DNA of 64,000 bases from Alcanivorax sp. Lineage in GTDB: Bacteria; Pseudomonadota; Gammaproteobacteria; Pseudomonadales; Alcanivoracaceae. The notes beneath the pieces were generated by a model that saw only the letters and a program-made list of their open reading frames with translations, made no database searches and was not told where the DNA came from. The stretch is from the NCBI RefSeq assembly GCF_002733835.1, contig NZ_NVWY01000009.1, positions 27,779 to 91,778 on the forward strand, given 5' to 3'. Position 1 is the first letter of the stretch. Every line of letters begins with the position of its first letter. Made by a program: the position numbers and the translations under genes. Below, piece after piece: positions 34,875-43,512 of the stretch.

Positions 34875-35495
34875 TCAGAAAATGTTGGAATCCTTGATCG
34901 CGTCGGTAATGGTTTTGGCATAGTGGTCCGCGCCTTTTTCCAGCCCCTTGAAGCCGCCGGTGTTGAAGCTGACGGTCTTGCCGGTCCAGACAATGGCTTT
35001 CTGGTCCACGTCCCACAGCTCCAGGCGAGCGGTATAGATGTCTTCGTTGACATAGAAGTCCGGGCTGTAAACCTGCGGAGTCATGGTCATGCCGGCACTG
35101 GCTGGAATGGCCACGCCTGGGTCGCCTTTGACCTCGGTGGTTTGTGTGGTCAGGTCTTCCAGGTGGATCGCCAGAGCACTGTCAAAACCGTTGTCCTTCA
35201 TGCGCTTGGCCAGGTAGTCCAGGCTTTTGCCTTCGACGCCCTTGTCACCGTAAACGGTGTAGGCGGCGGTGGCTTTTATGCCCATGGTGGCAAACTTGGC
35301 GACAATGGCATCTTCCAGATGCTCACGCAGTTCATGATCGACCAGCACGCCAACCACCAGGGATTGGTATGGGCCTTTGGGTGTGGCCTGGGAGCCGGTT
35401 TCAGCGCTGATGACTTTGGTGTCGTGATAGCCGCTGGCACAGGCTGTGAGCAGTACGCTGAACAGGGCCAACAGGGTCAATTGCAGTTTTTTCAT
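34875..35495 (-). CDS. Uncharacterised outer-membrane lipoprotein
   Basis: A 206-residue protein with signal peptide and lipobox LTAC (Cys19), Ala at +2 predicting outer-membrane sorting. I do not recognise the family with certainty. The mature part looks like a mixed alpha/beta domain: a strand SLVVGVLVD, helices around HLEDAIVAKFATMGI, and later IYTARLELWDVDQKAIVWTGK, a pattern also seen in periplasmic DUF4136-like lipoproteins. ATG 35495 is preferred over ATG 35504, whose AAGAGG would be too close. It lies 53 bases downstream of the DUF1302 gene on the same strand and ends at a strong terminator, so the two form an operon. Confidence 0.75.
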   Translation of the reverse strand: MKKLQLTLLALFSVLLTACASGYHDTKVISAETGSQATPKGPYQSLVVGVLVDHELREHLEDAIVAKFATMGIKATAAYTVYGDKGVEGKSLDYLAKRMKDNGFDSALAIHLEDLTTQTTEVKGDPGVAIPASAGMTMTPQVYSPDFYVNEDIYTARLELWDVDQKAIVWTGKTVSFNTGGFKGLEKGADHYAKTITDAIKDSNIF

Positions 35496-35548
35496 GGTTT
35501 CCATCCTCTTGAGAAAAGCCGGCCGTGGCCGGCTGTTTCACTATCCGT

Positions 35549-37315
35549 TTAGAAGTTGTAGGTGGTGCTCAGGGACAGGTAATCCCGGTCTTCGACCACG
35601 CTGTACTCTTCATCGTTGTAGGTTGTGTAGGACAGGTTGGCGCTGAGTTGCTTGTAGGCCATGCCCAGGCTCACGCCGACGGTACGGGCATCTTCCTGCA
35701 TCGCATCATCGCTGGAATAACCCTCAACACCGTGATTGAAGGTCAGGCCAGGGGTCAATGAGACCGCGCCGATGGCGTTGGCGTAGGTGGAGGTCAGGCT
35801 CAGCTGATAGCCCCAGCTGAAGTCGGTGACATAACCGTCTTCTCCCAGTTCGCCGACACCAAAGTTGGTGTGGCGACGGAAGCGCATCTGGTCCTGCTTG
35901 GGTAGATCAGGAATAAATTCCGAGCCCACCTGCATGGAAACGACGGTTTTCTGCGCGCCCATCAACTTGGGGATGATGGTGGTGAAGGCCAGCTCGGCAC
36001 GCTGAATGTCAAACTCCTCAAAGCCGTGTACTTCGCTGCCGGAGTTGTAGACGTAGTCGATGGTGCCCTGCGGAATGGTCGCGAACCCGGAAGCTGCCGC
36101 AGCGGGAATGCCGTTGGCTTCCAGTACGCGAGCCGTGGTCAGGTCAGGGGTATTGATCTGTATCGGCATGTCCGGCAGGTAGCTCAGGTTCAGCGCCAGG
36201 TTGCCCACGCCTTCAAAGGTCTTGTCGGCGGTGAGGCCGAATACCTGAATGTCTTCCGGGTATTCATAGAAGTAGGCGATATCGTTGCCTGCGGTGATGC
36301 CCTGGGGGAGCGGGCTGTCTTCCTTGGTCACCGAGTAGTAAGGCAGTCGGCTGTGATAATTGAAGAAGTAGGTGCCGATCTTGGCCCTGGATTCCGGGAA
36401 CGCGTAGTCAAACTTCAGGCCGTACTGGCCGCCGTCCTTGGGTTCATTTTCATCCCTGCGGGGAATGTAGGCACCCGCGTTGTAGGCATCCTGGTTCGGA
36501 ATGACGGCGGAGCTGGAGAAGGTGGCATCACAGCCCAGTGCGGTGTTGTCCAGGGTTGAGAAAAAGGTCCCGCAACCGTCCAGGTTTGCCGCACGCCATT
36601 CATACTGATAGAAGGACTTCATGCTCAGGCGGTCAGTGAAGTTGTAATCCACGGTGACCATGCCGGAGGGCGTCAGGAATTCCGTGTATTCCGACCCGGG
36701 GCGGTGCAATGCGGCCAGGTCGACCGCATTCAGTGAGCTGAAGGAGCCGCGTGAATAGAGGCTACGGCCCCACAGGAGCAATTTACGGCCCGCTGCTACT
36801 TTCAATGGCTGTTCGTTCACCTGGAAGGTGCCGTGGGCAAAGACCTGCTGGAAGGTCGCGCCCTGGAACTGGGAATTGCGATGGAAACCGTCGTCGCTCA
36901 GCTTGCCGCCCTGGAACCCATTGGGGTAGTTGCCCTGGGGAACATAGCCTTCCTTCTGGGTGTAGTCGTACCAGGTCTTGGCCTGTACGAAGAGGCCGTA
37001 GTTCTTGTATTGCAGGTTGAAGTCACCGATGGCTTTGACCACGGAGGAAACCACTTCGCCGCCGTCATAGTTCAGGTTGCCGTCATCGGAAACCGCCGAT
37101 CCTGCGGTACCACCAGGAGTATCACCGGCGAACAGGTTTTCCTTGCTGGCAGATTCCATCCGGGAGATGGCGCCCACGGAGGCCTTCAGGTTCCATTTGG
37201 CACTGAAGTCATCGTTGAACTTGTATTCACCGCCGGCCATGGCCGGGGCGGCGGCTGACAGCAGGCCCAGGGCCAGGACGCTGCTGTAGCCGACAGCGAT
37301 TGCTTTGCTTCGCAT
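35549..37315 (-). CDS. DUF1302 outer-membrane protein
   Basis: A 588-residue protein with a cleavable signal peptide ending AAPAMA-GG. A long beta-barrel-like body is rich in aromatic and Asn/Asp turns and ends in Phe (STTYNF), the C-terminal signature recognised by the barrel assembly machinery. It matches the DUF1302 family found in Pseudomonas and hydrocarbon degraders, often beside DUF1329 and RND-type transporters. Here the partner is a small lipoprotein instead. The role is unknown; lipid or steroid transport is often suggested. GGGAG precedes the start. Confidence 0.85.
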   Translation of the reverse strand: MRSKAIAVGYSSVLALGLLSAAAPAMAGGEYKFNDDFSAKWNLKASVGAISRMESASKENLFAGDTPGGTAGSAVSDDGNLNYDGGEVVSSVVKAIGDFNLQYKNYGLFVQAKTWYDYTQKEGYVPQGNYPNGFQGGKLSDDGFHRNSQFQGATFQQVFAHGTFQVNEQPLKVAAGRKLLLWGRSLYSRGSFSSLNAVDLAALHRPGSEYTEFLTPSGMVTVDYNFTDRLSMKSFYQYEWRAANLDGCGTFFSTLDNTALGCDATFSSSAVIPNQDAYNAGAYIPRRDENEPKDGGQYGLKFDYAFPESRAKIGTYFFNYHSRLPYYSVTKEDSPLPQGITAGNDIAYFYEYPEDIQVFGLTADKTFEGVGNLALNLSYLPDMPIQINTPDLTTARVLEANGIPAAAASGFATIPQGTIDYVYNSGSEVHGFEEFDIQRAELAFTTIIPKLMGAQKTVVSMQVGSEFIPDLPKQDQMRFRRHTNFGVGELGEDGYVTDFSWGYQLSLTSTYANAIGAVSLTPGLTFNHGVEGYSSDDAMQEDARTVGVSLGMAYKQLSANLSYTTYNDEEYSVVEDRDYLSLSTTYNF

Positions 37316-37966
37316 TATTTTGCTCTCCCACTGCTCCGGGGATGAACCGGGCAGACATTCCGTTTGTTGTTGTGAACGTTGTTGTAGCGCACTTGTGAAA
37401 CTCGCCCGGTCCCTTCGGGCGTTGTATTTCTGACTCTGCGGATTTCGTCGTTATTTTTTTGAATCACGATTCCGAAAACCGATCGGTCATGCTTAATTCA
37501 TACATACCGCTTGGTATGTGGTCAAGACGACTAAAGTGGCAAAAATCGGTGGGGAAGCGGTTTAAGATGAAGGTTACGGGCTTATTTTGGGGAAAACGTA
37601 CCAGTAAGTCGGTCTGAAAATAGGCGAAAGGAAACATAATCATGATATGGGTTTACTTTCGAACGTGGTTCGTTACCCCAGGTAACAAGCAAAAGGATGT
37701 TTCGTTTTTGGTGACTTTTTTTGTTTCTGGACACATTTTTTAATGATTGTGAGGCAGTTCCCTGCTGAGCAAAGGTGGAATTCTGGTTGATGGCGTCATG
37801 TCACTGCCCATGGCTTGCGAGAGATACCGTAATAACGACAGCGACATCAGGTGATGGGGTTTGACGTCAGGCACCCGGCATCGAGGGTGTGGCAAAGTGC
37901 CAGGTATTCGCGATAAGCCAATCCGACGTCGAGAACCGTGTTATCCACGCCAGTACGCGATGAACC
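37316..37966. other. 650-bp gene-free region upstream of the DUF1302 gene
   Basis: No convincing gene is seen on either strand; short frames overlapping the region lack ribosome-binding sites. It contains two palindromes (37478-37487 ACCGATCGGT and 37502-37519) and an AT-rich stretch around 37650-37760 that could hold promoters of the DUF1302 operon. Confidence 0.6.
37502..37519. promoter_or_regulatory. Palindromic operator candidate upstream of DUF1302
   Basis: ACATACC and GGTATGT are separated by GCTT, 187 bases upstream of the DUF1302 start. The arm sequence and size are like sites bound by TetR-family repressors. A second palindrome ACCGATCGGT lies about 15 bases away. Confidence 0.45.
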
Positions 37967-37995
37967 AAAAAAAGGGGGCACCAGACGGTGCCCCC
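37967..37995 (-). terminator. Intrinsic terminator after the thiolase gene
   Basis: On the minus strand, GGGGGCACC, loop GTCT and GGTGCCCCC are followed by seven T. It lies 30 bases past the thiolase stop and ends the beta-oxidation transcript. Confidence 0.92.
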
Positions 37996-38024
37996 AAGGG
38001 GAAACAGAATCAGCGCGATTCCGT

Positions 38025-39227
38025 CTAGAACACTTCGAACAGGCCAGCAGCACCCATGCCGCCACCGATGCACATGGTGACGACCACGTACTTCACACCG
38101 CGGCGCTTGCCTTCGATGAGGGCGTGGCCGGTCATGCGGGCACCGGACATTCCGTAGGGGTGGCCGATGGAGATGGCGCCGCCGTTGACGTTGTATTTTT
38201 CCGGGTCGATGCCGAGCTTGTCCCGGCTGTACAGGCACTGGCTGGCGAACGCTTCGTTCAGCTCCCAGAGGCCGATGTCATCAACGGTCAGGCCGAAGCG
38301 CTTGAGCAGTTTTGGCACGGCATACACCGGGCCGATGCCCATTTCGTCAGGGTCACAACCGGCCACTGCCATGCCACGGTAGGCGCCCAGCGGTTGCAGG
38401 CCCAGTCGCTCGGCTTCCTTGCTGTCCATCAGCACACAGGCACTGGCGCCGTCAGACAGCTGGGAGGCGTTGCCGGCGGTGATGAAGCCGCCTTGCTGCA
38501 CCTGCTGGCCACCTTTGAATACGGGCTGCAGCGATTGCAGGCCTTCCAGGGTGGTTTGCGGGCGGTTGCCTTCGTCCTTTTCCAGGGTCACTTCCACGTC
38601 GGAAATTTCCTTGGTCTCTTTGTTCATCACTTTCATGATGCTGGGCATGGGCGCGATTTCGTCATCAAACTTGCCGGCTTCCTGGGCAGCAGCGGTGCGC
38701 ATTTGTGACTGGAAGGCGTATTCGTCCTGGCTGTCACGGGACACGTTATAACGGTCGGCGACGATTTCGGCGGTTTCCAGCATGGACATGTAGATGTCAG
38801 GGCGGTTTTCTTTCAGCCATGGGTCGGCGGCGCGGAAGGTGTTCATCTTGTCGTTCTGCACCAGGGAGATGGATTCCAGGCCACCGGCCACGGCCACGTC
38901 CATATTGTCGACGATGATTTCCTTGGCGGCGGTGGCAATGGCCATCAGGCCGGAGGCGCACTGACGGTCCATGCTCATGCCGGACACACTGGTGGGCAGG
39001 CCGGCGCGCAGGGCGGCCTGGCGGGCCACGTTGCCGCCGGTGCTGCCTTGCTGCAGCGCAGCACCCATGATCACGTCCTGAATGGTGGCCGGGTCGATGC
39101 CGGCACGTTCAACGGCGTGTTTGATGGCGTGGCCGCCCAGGGCCTGGGCCTGAGTGTCGTTGAAGGCACCGCGGTAGGCTTTGCCAATGGGGGTTCGGGC
39201 GGTGGATACGATTACGGCTTCTCTCAT
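38025..39227 (-). CDS. Acetyl-CoA C-acyltransferase (thiolase)
   Basis: A 400-residue thiolase cleaving 3-ketoacyl-CoA to acetyl-CoA and a shortened acyl-CoA. The acyl-accepting Cys90 is in MDRQCASG; later motifs are [26 protein letters not shown] and the second cysteine in [16 protein letters not shown] 39227 has CAGGAG seven bases upstream. It is third in a minus-strand set with a MaoC hydratase and a (3R)-hydroxyacyl-CoA dehydrogenase-like SDR, making a coherent pathway. A REP-like pair sits between it and the SDR. Confidence 0.94.
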   Translation of the reverse strand: MREAVIVSTARTPIGKAYRGAFNDTQAQALGGHAIKHAVERAGIDPATIQDVIMGAALQQGSTGGNVARQAALRAGLPTSVSGMSMDRQCASGLMAIATAAKEIIVDNMDVAVAGGLESISLVQNDKMNTFRAADPWLKENRPDIYMSMLETAEIVADRYNVSRDSQDEYAFQSQMRTAAAQEAGKFDDEIAPMPSIMKVMNKETKEISDVEVTLEKDEGNRPQTTLEGLQSLQPVFKGGQQVQQGGFITAGNASQLSDGASACVLMDSKEAERLGLQPLGAYRGMAVAGCDPDEMGIGPVYAVPKLLKRFGLTVDDIGLWELNEAFASQCLYSRDKLGIDPEKYNVNGGAISIGHPYGMSGARMTGHALIEGKRRGVKYVVVTMCIGGGMGAAGLFEVF

Positions 39228-39269
39228 GGTCACTCTCCTGAGGTATGTTCGGCCTTAGATGTTTGTGTT

Positions 39270-39334
39270 GTAGGAAGCTGCTTGCAGCCGAATCGCTTTT
39301 CGCGGTGCGGGTTCGCTTGCAAGCAAGCTCCTAC
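39270..39334. repeat. REP-like inverted pair
   Basis: Two imperfect inverted copies of a GTAGGAGCTTGCTTGCAAGC-type element (39270-39292 and 39312-39334) face each other across about 20 bases. The form resembles the REP doublets of Pseudomonas. It lies within the beta-oxidation operon between the SDR and thiolase genes and may stabilise upstream mRNA. Confidence 0.7.
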
Positions 39335-39342
39335 GTGTTTTG

Positions 39343-40263
39343 TTAACCCAGCTTGATGCCCTTGGCTTTGGCGGCCATGGTCAGAATCTTGGTGACATGG
39401 TCGCCGCCGGTCATCATTTCGCTGGCGTTGTCCATGTTGCCGATTTGCTCGAAGTGGGCGGCCACGCCATCCACATTACGCTCGTCGTCATTCAGGTAAA
39501 CGCCTTGGCTTTCCATCAGGCGGACCATGGCGTAGCAACCGGCGCCGGCCAGCAGAATGCGATGGGTGGGGGCTTGCGTACTTGCCAGAAACAGCACGGC
39601 CGGGGTGATTTCCCTGGGCTCCAGCATGGCGAGCACTTCCGGGGGCATCAGGTCTTCGGTCATGCGGGTGGCGGCGGTGGGGGCGATGCAGTTTACCTTG
39701 ATGTCGTATTTTTCACCTTCCAGGCACAGGGTATTCATCAGCCCGGCCACGGCCATTTTGGCGGCGCCGTAGTTGGCCTGGCCAAAGTTGCCGTACAGGC
39801 CGGAGGTGGAGGTAGTCATCACGATACGGCCGTAGCCCTGATCGCGCATGATCGGCCATACGGCCTTGCTGCAAATTTCCGAGCCGGTAAGGTGCACGGC
39901 CACGACCTTGTCCCAGTCGTCCTGGGTCATTTTCACGAAGCTTTTGTCGCGAAGGATGCCGGCGTTGTTGATCAGCACATCAATGCGGCCCCAGGTGTCG
40001 ATGGCCTGCTTGACCATGGCTTCGACCTGGGTCTGATCGGAAACGTCTGCCCCGTTGGCAATGGCGTCGCCCCCGGCGGCCTTGATTTCGGCAACAACCT
40101 GTTCTGCGGCTTCACTGGAACCGCCGCTGCCATCGCGGGCACCGCCGAAATCATTGACGACCACCTTGGCGCCGAGTTTGGCCAGTTCCAGGGCGTGGGA
40201 TTTGCCCAGGCCGTTGCCCGCGCCGGTGACGATGGCCACCTGATTATCAAAACGAATTGTCAT
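39343..40263 (-). CDS. SDR, (3R)-hydroxyacyl-CoA dehydrogenase type
   Basis: A 306-residue short-chain dehydrogenase. It shows TGAGNGLGKSHALELAKLGAKVVVNDFGG, NNAGILRDKSF and the active-site YGAAK. The wording closely follows the dehydrogenase domain of peroxisomal multifunctional enzyme 2, which oxidises (3R)-hydroxyacyl-CoA, and its bacterial single-domain relatives. A C-terminal tail beyond the SDR core is kept. It lies between MaoC and thiolase genes. Confidence 0.88.
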   Translation of the reverse strand: MTIRFDNQVAIVTGAGNGLGKSHALELAKLGAKVVVNDFGGARDGSGGSSEAAEQVVAEIKAAGGDAIANGADVSDQTQVEAMVKQAIDTWGRIDVLINNAGILRDKSFVKMTQDDWDKVVAVHLTGSEICSKAVWPIMRDQGYGRIVMTTSTSGLYGNFGQANYGAAKMAVAGLMNTLCLEGEKYDIKVNCIAPTAATRMTEDLMPPEVLAMLEPREITPAVLFLASTQAPTHRILLAGAGCYAMVRLMESQGVYLNDDERNVDGVAAHFEQIGNMDNASEMMTGGDHVTKILTMAAKAKGIKLG

Positions 40264-40313
40264 GCTTCTTTACTCCTGAAGATTCGTTACTCGCAGCTCG
40301 TCGTTCGCGACTG

Positions 40314-40781
40314 TTATTTGACGATTGCCAGGCTCAACCATTCCGCAATCAAGGCGGGCTTTTCCTGCCCTTCGATCTCGACTCGCACACCGTGGCGAAG
40401 TTGCCATTCATTATCGGAGCGCTGTTTGACTTCCAGCAGGGTGAACGAGCCGCGTATCTTGCTGCCTTCGCGCACCGGGTTCATGAAGCGCACTTTGTCG
40501 AAGCCGTAGTTGATGCCCATGACCTGGCCCTTGATGGTGGGCAGTACATCGATGGCCATGGCCGACAGCAGTGACAAAGACAAAAAGCCGTGGGCGATGG
40601 TGGCACCGAAAGGGCTTTCCTTGGCGGCCCGCTCCGGGTCGGTGTGGATCCACTGGGGGTCTTCGGTCAACTCGGCAAAGCCATCAATGCGTTGCTGATT
40701 GACGGTGCGCCACTGGGATTCGCCAACGTTTTTACCAACGTTTGCCTGCAGATCGTCGAGGCTGATTTGCGGTTTGCTCAT
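40314..40781 (-). CDS. MaoC-family (R)-specific enoyl-CoA hydratase
   Basis: A 155-residue hot-dog-fold hydratase. The hydratase-2 motif is FAELTEDPQWIHTDPERA followed by FGATIAHGFLSLSLL, with the catalytic Asp and His. It adds water to trans-2-enoyl-CoA giving the (3R) isomer, the substrate of the SDR just downstream. ATG 40781 has GGGAG upstream. It is first in the operon, divergent from the TetR regulator. Confidence 0.88.
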   Translation of the reverse strand: MSKPQISLDDLQANVGKNVGESQWRTVNQQRIDGFAELTEDPQWIHTDPERAAKESPFGATIAHGFLSLSLLSAMAIDVLPTIKGQVMGINYGFDKVRFMNPVREGSKIRGSFTLLEVKQRSDNEWQLRHGVRVEIEGQEKPALIAEWLSLAIVK

Positions 40782-41086
40782 GGTGCTCTCCCGTTGCTGG
40801 CCCGGACAATGCCCACCGAGGCCAAATTTCAAAACGTTATTTTAAAAAGAGTCAGTATGCGAGCGGCGTAATCAGCCGTAAAGGGTCAAAAGCGCCATCT
40901 AGGGCGGGAAATCCGTCACGGCTTGCTGTGCGGTCAATGGTGCGCTTCGGAACTTGTGTCAGACTTCGGCCGCAAACCGTCCCGGGAGCTGAAAAGCAAA
41001 GAGAAAGCCGGTTGCAGGGCGCCCCAAGTCAGCATGCCCGGAGGGTGAAGGGCGCATAAAGGTTAAGGGTGAGAGGAAGGAAGCGT
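40782..41086. promoter_or_regulatory. Divergent promoter region, MaoC operon / TetR gene
   Basis: A 305-bp gene-free stretch between divergent genes. A single half-site CGGAAC occurs near 40946, matching the arm of the palindrome at 42623-42639. I see no full palindrome and no obvious -35/-10 pair. Confidence 0.4.
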
Positions 41087-41710
41087 ATGGCGAATCCGAA
41101 TGAAGCACTGGTAAACGAACCCCGTGAAGCGATTCTTGACGCGGCGGCGTTGTGTTTTATGGAGCGGGGTTTCAATGCGACCAGCATTGACGATATTGCC
41201 CGTCGCCTTTCTGCCACCAAGGGGATGGTGTACCACTATTTCAGCTCCAAGGCCGAGCTGTTCTTCGAGATCCATCATCGCGCCATGGATGCCCTGTTTG
41301 AAGAACTGGAGCCGGTGGCAGCATCCGACCTGCCTGCCCCGGAGCGGTTTACGGAAATGGCGCGCCGCTATGTGCATACCCTGATTCGTACCCAGCCTTA
41401 TCAGCGCACTGTCTCGGAAGCGGTGCAAATGGTCTTGCGTAACAGCACCACTGCCGAGCAGCGGGATCAGCTAACCGATTTGCAGTCCCGCCGTAGCCGG
41501 TGTGAGGCGATGTTCATGGCGGTGCTGGAAGAGGGGATGAGTAACGGCACGATGCAGGCCAGCCGCCCCAGGGTATCGATCAAGCCGGTATTCGGGGCAA
41601 TGAACTCGGTGATCAACTGGTACCACCATCGCGAAGGGGAAACGGCCGAGCAGCTGGCCGAGCTGGTCAACGAAGTGGTGCAGGTGGCGCTGCGCGGGGT
41701 GATGAAATAA
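41087..41710 (+). CDS. TetR-family transcriptional regulator
   Basis: A 207-residue regulator with the TetR helix-turn-helix at about residues 10-55 (ILDAAALCFMERGFNATSID, then IARRLSATKGMVYHYFSSKAEL). The C-terminal ligand domain resembles those of FadR/AcrR-like regulators of fatty-acid genes. AGGAAGG precedes ATG 41087. Its position between the MaoC operon and an enoyl-CoA hydratase gene suggests it represses these in the absence of an acyl-CoA; the palindrome at 42623-42639 is a candidate operator. Confidence 0.9.
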   Translation: MANPNEALVNEPREAILDAAALCFMERGFNATSIDDIARRLSATKGMVYHYFSSKAELFFEIHHRAMDALFEELEPVAASDLPAPERFTEMARRYVHTLIRTQPYQRTVSEAVQMVLRNSTTAEQRDQLTDLQSRRSRCEAMFMAVLEEGMSNGTMQASRPRVSIKPVFGAMNSVINWYHHREGETAEQLAELVNEVVQVALRGVMK

Positions 41711-41765
41711 CCGTGGGTTTCCTCTACTGGCAGGGAAAACCCGCGATGCCTTTCCCGGGCTCTCA

Positions 41766-41785
41766 CCGCCCGTAATATCGGGCGG
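41766..41785. terminator. Hairpin between convergent TetR and enoyl-CoA hydratase genes
   Basis: CCGCCCG and CGGGCGG pair perfectly around TAATAT. No T-tract follows on either strand, so it is only a possible terminator for these convergent genes. Confidence 0.4.
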
Positions 41786-41816
41786 CCACTGCGCGATCAA
41801 AAAGCGTCCCGGCAGG

Positions 41817-42587
41817 TTATTTTTTCATGAAGCCCGCGAAGCGCTCCCGGGTATCCTCACTGAACATCCTTTGCGCAAACAACACACTTTCCTTTTCTAT
41901 CTGCGCCTTGATGGCGGCGTCGCTCAGGCGTGTCAGCTGTTTGGTCAGGGCGATGGCCGCGGGAGTTTTCTCTGCCAGCCTCTGCGCCAGCGCCAGTGCT
42001 TCTGATGCCAGCTCATCCACCCCGGTTCTATAGGCAATCAGCCCCATTCGTTCGGCTTCCTCTGCGCTAAACGTATCGCCGGCCAGCAGCAAGCGGTTGG
42101 CGTTCTGGCGGCCAATCAGGGCGGGGAGGATCAGGCTGGAGCCGGCTTCGGGCACCAGCCCCAGGTTAATGAAGGCGGTGTGGAAGCGGGCGTCATCGGC
42201 GGCGATCACCAGATCCGCGTGCAGCAACATGGTGGTGCCAATACCGGTGGCGTTGCCCTGTACCGCCATGATGATCGGTTTATCCAGGGCCATAAGGGCA
42301 TGGACGAGAATCATGGCCGGGCTCAGTTTTCCTTCATCACGGCTGGCCGGGTCGGCTTGCAAGAAATCCTTGATGTCGTTGCCCGCGCAGTAGCTGCGGC
42401 CGTTGGCGGTAATGAGCAGCGCATTCAGGTCATCCCGTGCGGCCAGGTGTTGTACCGCTGCGGTGAGGTCTTCATACATTGCCACATTGAGCGCGTTGAG
42501 CTTGTCGGCGCGATCCAGGGTGACGTGTAGCACGGCGTTGTGCTCACGGGTTTGAATAAATCCGCTGGTCAGTGTCAGCTCCGTCAT
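41817..42587 (-). CDS. Enoyl-CoA hydratase/isomerase family protein
   Basis: A 256-residue crotonase-fold enzyme. CAGNDIKDF and AVQGNATGIGTTML form the oxyanion hole and GLVPEAGSSLIL the active site with one Glu. It is clearly paralogous to the protein at 29598-30362 (same FSAGND/VPEAGS pattern). GGAGATG precedes ATG 42587. It is divergent from the histidine phosphatase gene, with a perfect palindrome 36 bases upstream of its start. Confidence 0.88.
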   Translation of the reverse strand: MTELTLTSGFIQTREHNAVLHVTLDRADKLNALNVAMYEDLTAAVQHLAARDDLNALLITANGRSYCAGNDIKDFLQADPASRDEGKLSPAMILVHALMALDKPIIMAVQGNATGIGTTMLLHADLVIAADDARFHTAFINLGLVPEAGSSLILPALIGRQNANRLLLAGDTFSAEEAERMGLIAYRTGVDELASEALALAQRLAEKTPAAIALTKQLTRLSDAAIKAQIEKESVLFAQRMFSEDTRERFAGFMKK

Positions 42588-42622
42588 GGCGCATCTCCGG
42601 AAAGGGAAAACCATGGACAATA

Positions 42623-42639
42623 TCGGAACAGTGTTCCGA
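42623..42639. promoter_or_regulatory. TetR-type palindromic operator candidate
   Basis: TCGGAAC and GTTCCGA are separated by AGT, a perfect 7-bp inverted repeat 36 bases upstream of the enoyl-CoA hydratase start and 119 bases upstream of the divergent phosphatase gene. Size and symmetry fit a TetR-family operator; the TetR gene is nearby at 41087. Confidence 0.55.
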
Positions 42640-42757
42640 ATAATAGATGTTTACTAATGCATGGAATTTATTGAGCGGGATGCAAAATATCAATTTCACT
42701 AACTAATGGCCCTGATCTAGGCTGGTCCAATCGCTTTTCAGCTCAGAGGATTCGCGC

Positions 42758-43435
42758 ATGACCCAGTTTTATCTTGTCCGCCACGGGCAAGCGTCGTTCG
42801 GCACCGATAATTACGATCGCCTTTCCGAACTGGGTCACCAGCAGGCACGCTGGCTGGGCGAGTATTTTGCCGAACGGGATATGGGCTTTGATGCCCTGGT
42901 GTGCGGAGATCTGGTACGCCACCGGGAAACCGGCGCCGGCATTTGCGAAGGCTTGGGTGTGGCCTTGCCTGAAGACATTCAGCCGGGGCTTAACGAATTC
43001 GATTTTCAGTCGCTGGTGGATGCCTATCTCACCCAGTACCCGGATCAGGTGCCCGGTGAGGGCGCCCCGGTGGCGGCTTTCTACAAGGCGCTGAAGACCG
43101 CCATGAAACACTGGCGCATGGACACCTTGACCGGTGATCTGCCAGAGACCTGGCAGGGCTTCTCCGGCCGGGTGGCTGCCGCTCGCGAGCATATCCAACG
43201 GCAATACAGCGACAAGGACCGGGTGCTGATTGTCAGCTCCGGCGGTGCCATGGCCATGTTTATCAGGCACGTTCTGGGTGCGTCGGATGACGCCGTGGTG
43301 GAGTTGAACCTGCAGATCCGCAACAGCAGCGTGAGCCACGGTTTCTTCAATCAAAAGGTGGTGCGCATGGCCAGTTTCAATAACGTGCCGCACCTGGATC
43401 GCCCGGACCGTTTCGAGGCGATTACTTATTATTAA
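42758..43435 (+). CDS. Histidine phosphatase family protein
   Basis: A 225-residue member of the phosphoglycerate-mutase-like superfamily. The phosphohistidine loop is LVRHGQASFG (residues 6-15) and the second histidine region is VSSGGAMAMFIRHVLG, where the usual GHG/SHG is altered to SGG, so catalytic competence is uncertain. It precedes the acyl-CoA dehydrogenase gene by 78 bases. In acyl-CoA clusters such proteins often accompany the APH-type kinase found further downstream. Confidence 0.85.
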   Translation: MTQFYLVRHGQASFGTDNYDRLSELGHQQARWLGEYFAERDMGFDALVCGDLVRHRETGAGICEGLGVALPEDIQPGLNEFDFQSLVDAYLTQYPDQVPGEGAPVAAFYKALKTAMKHWRMDTLTGDLPETWQGFSGRVAAAREHIQRQYSDKDRVLIVSSGGAMAMFIRHVLGASDDAVVELNLQIRNSSVSHGFFNQKVVRMASFNNVPHLDRPDRFEAITYY

Positions 43436-43512
43436 AGAAAGACATTCAGCACCCTTGATGGCGCCTTTGCCTGTAGCGTGCTGCGTGCCGCATTTTTCAA
43501 TGGGAGAGCTTC

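Noticed and set aside
37847..38238. Short minus-strand frames downstream of the thiolase
   Set aside because: They overlap the thiolase terminator or coding region in other frames and lack start signals.
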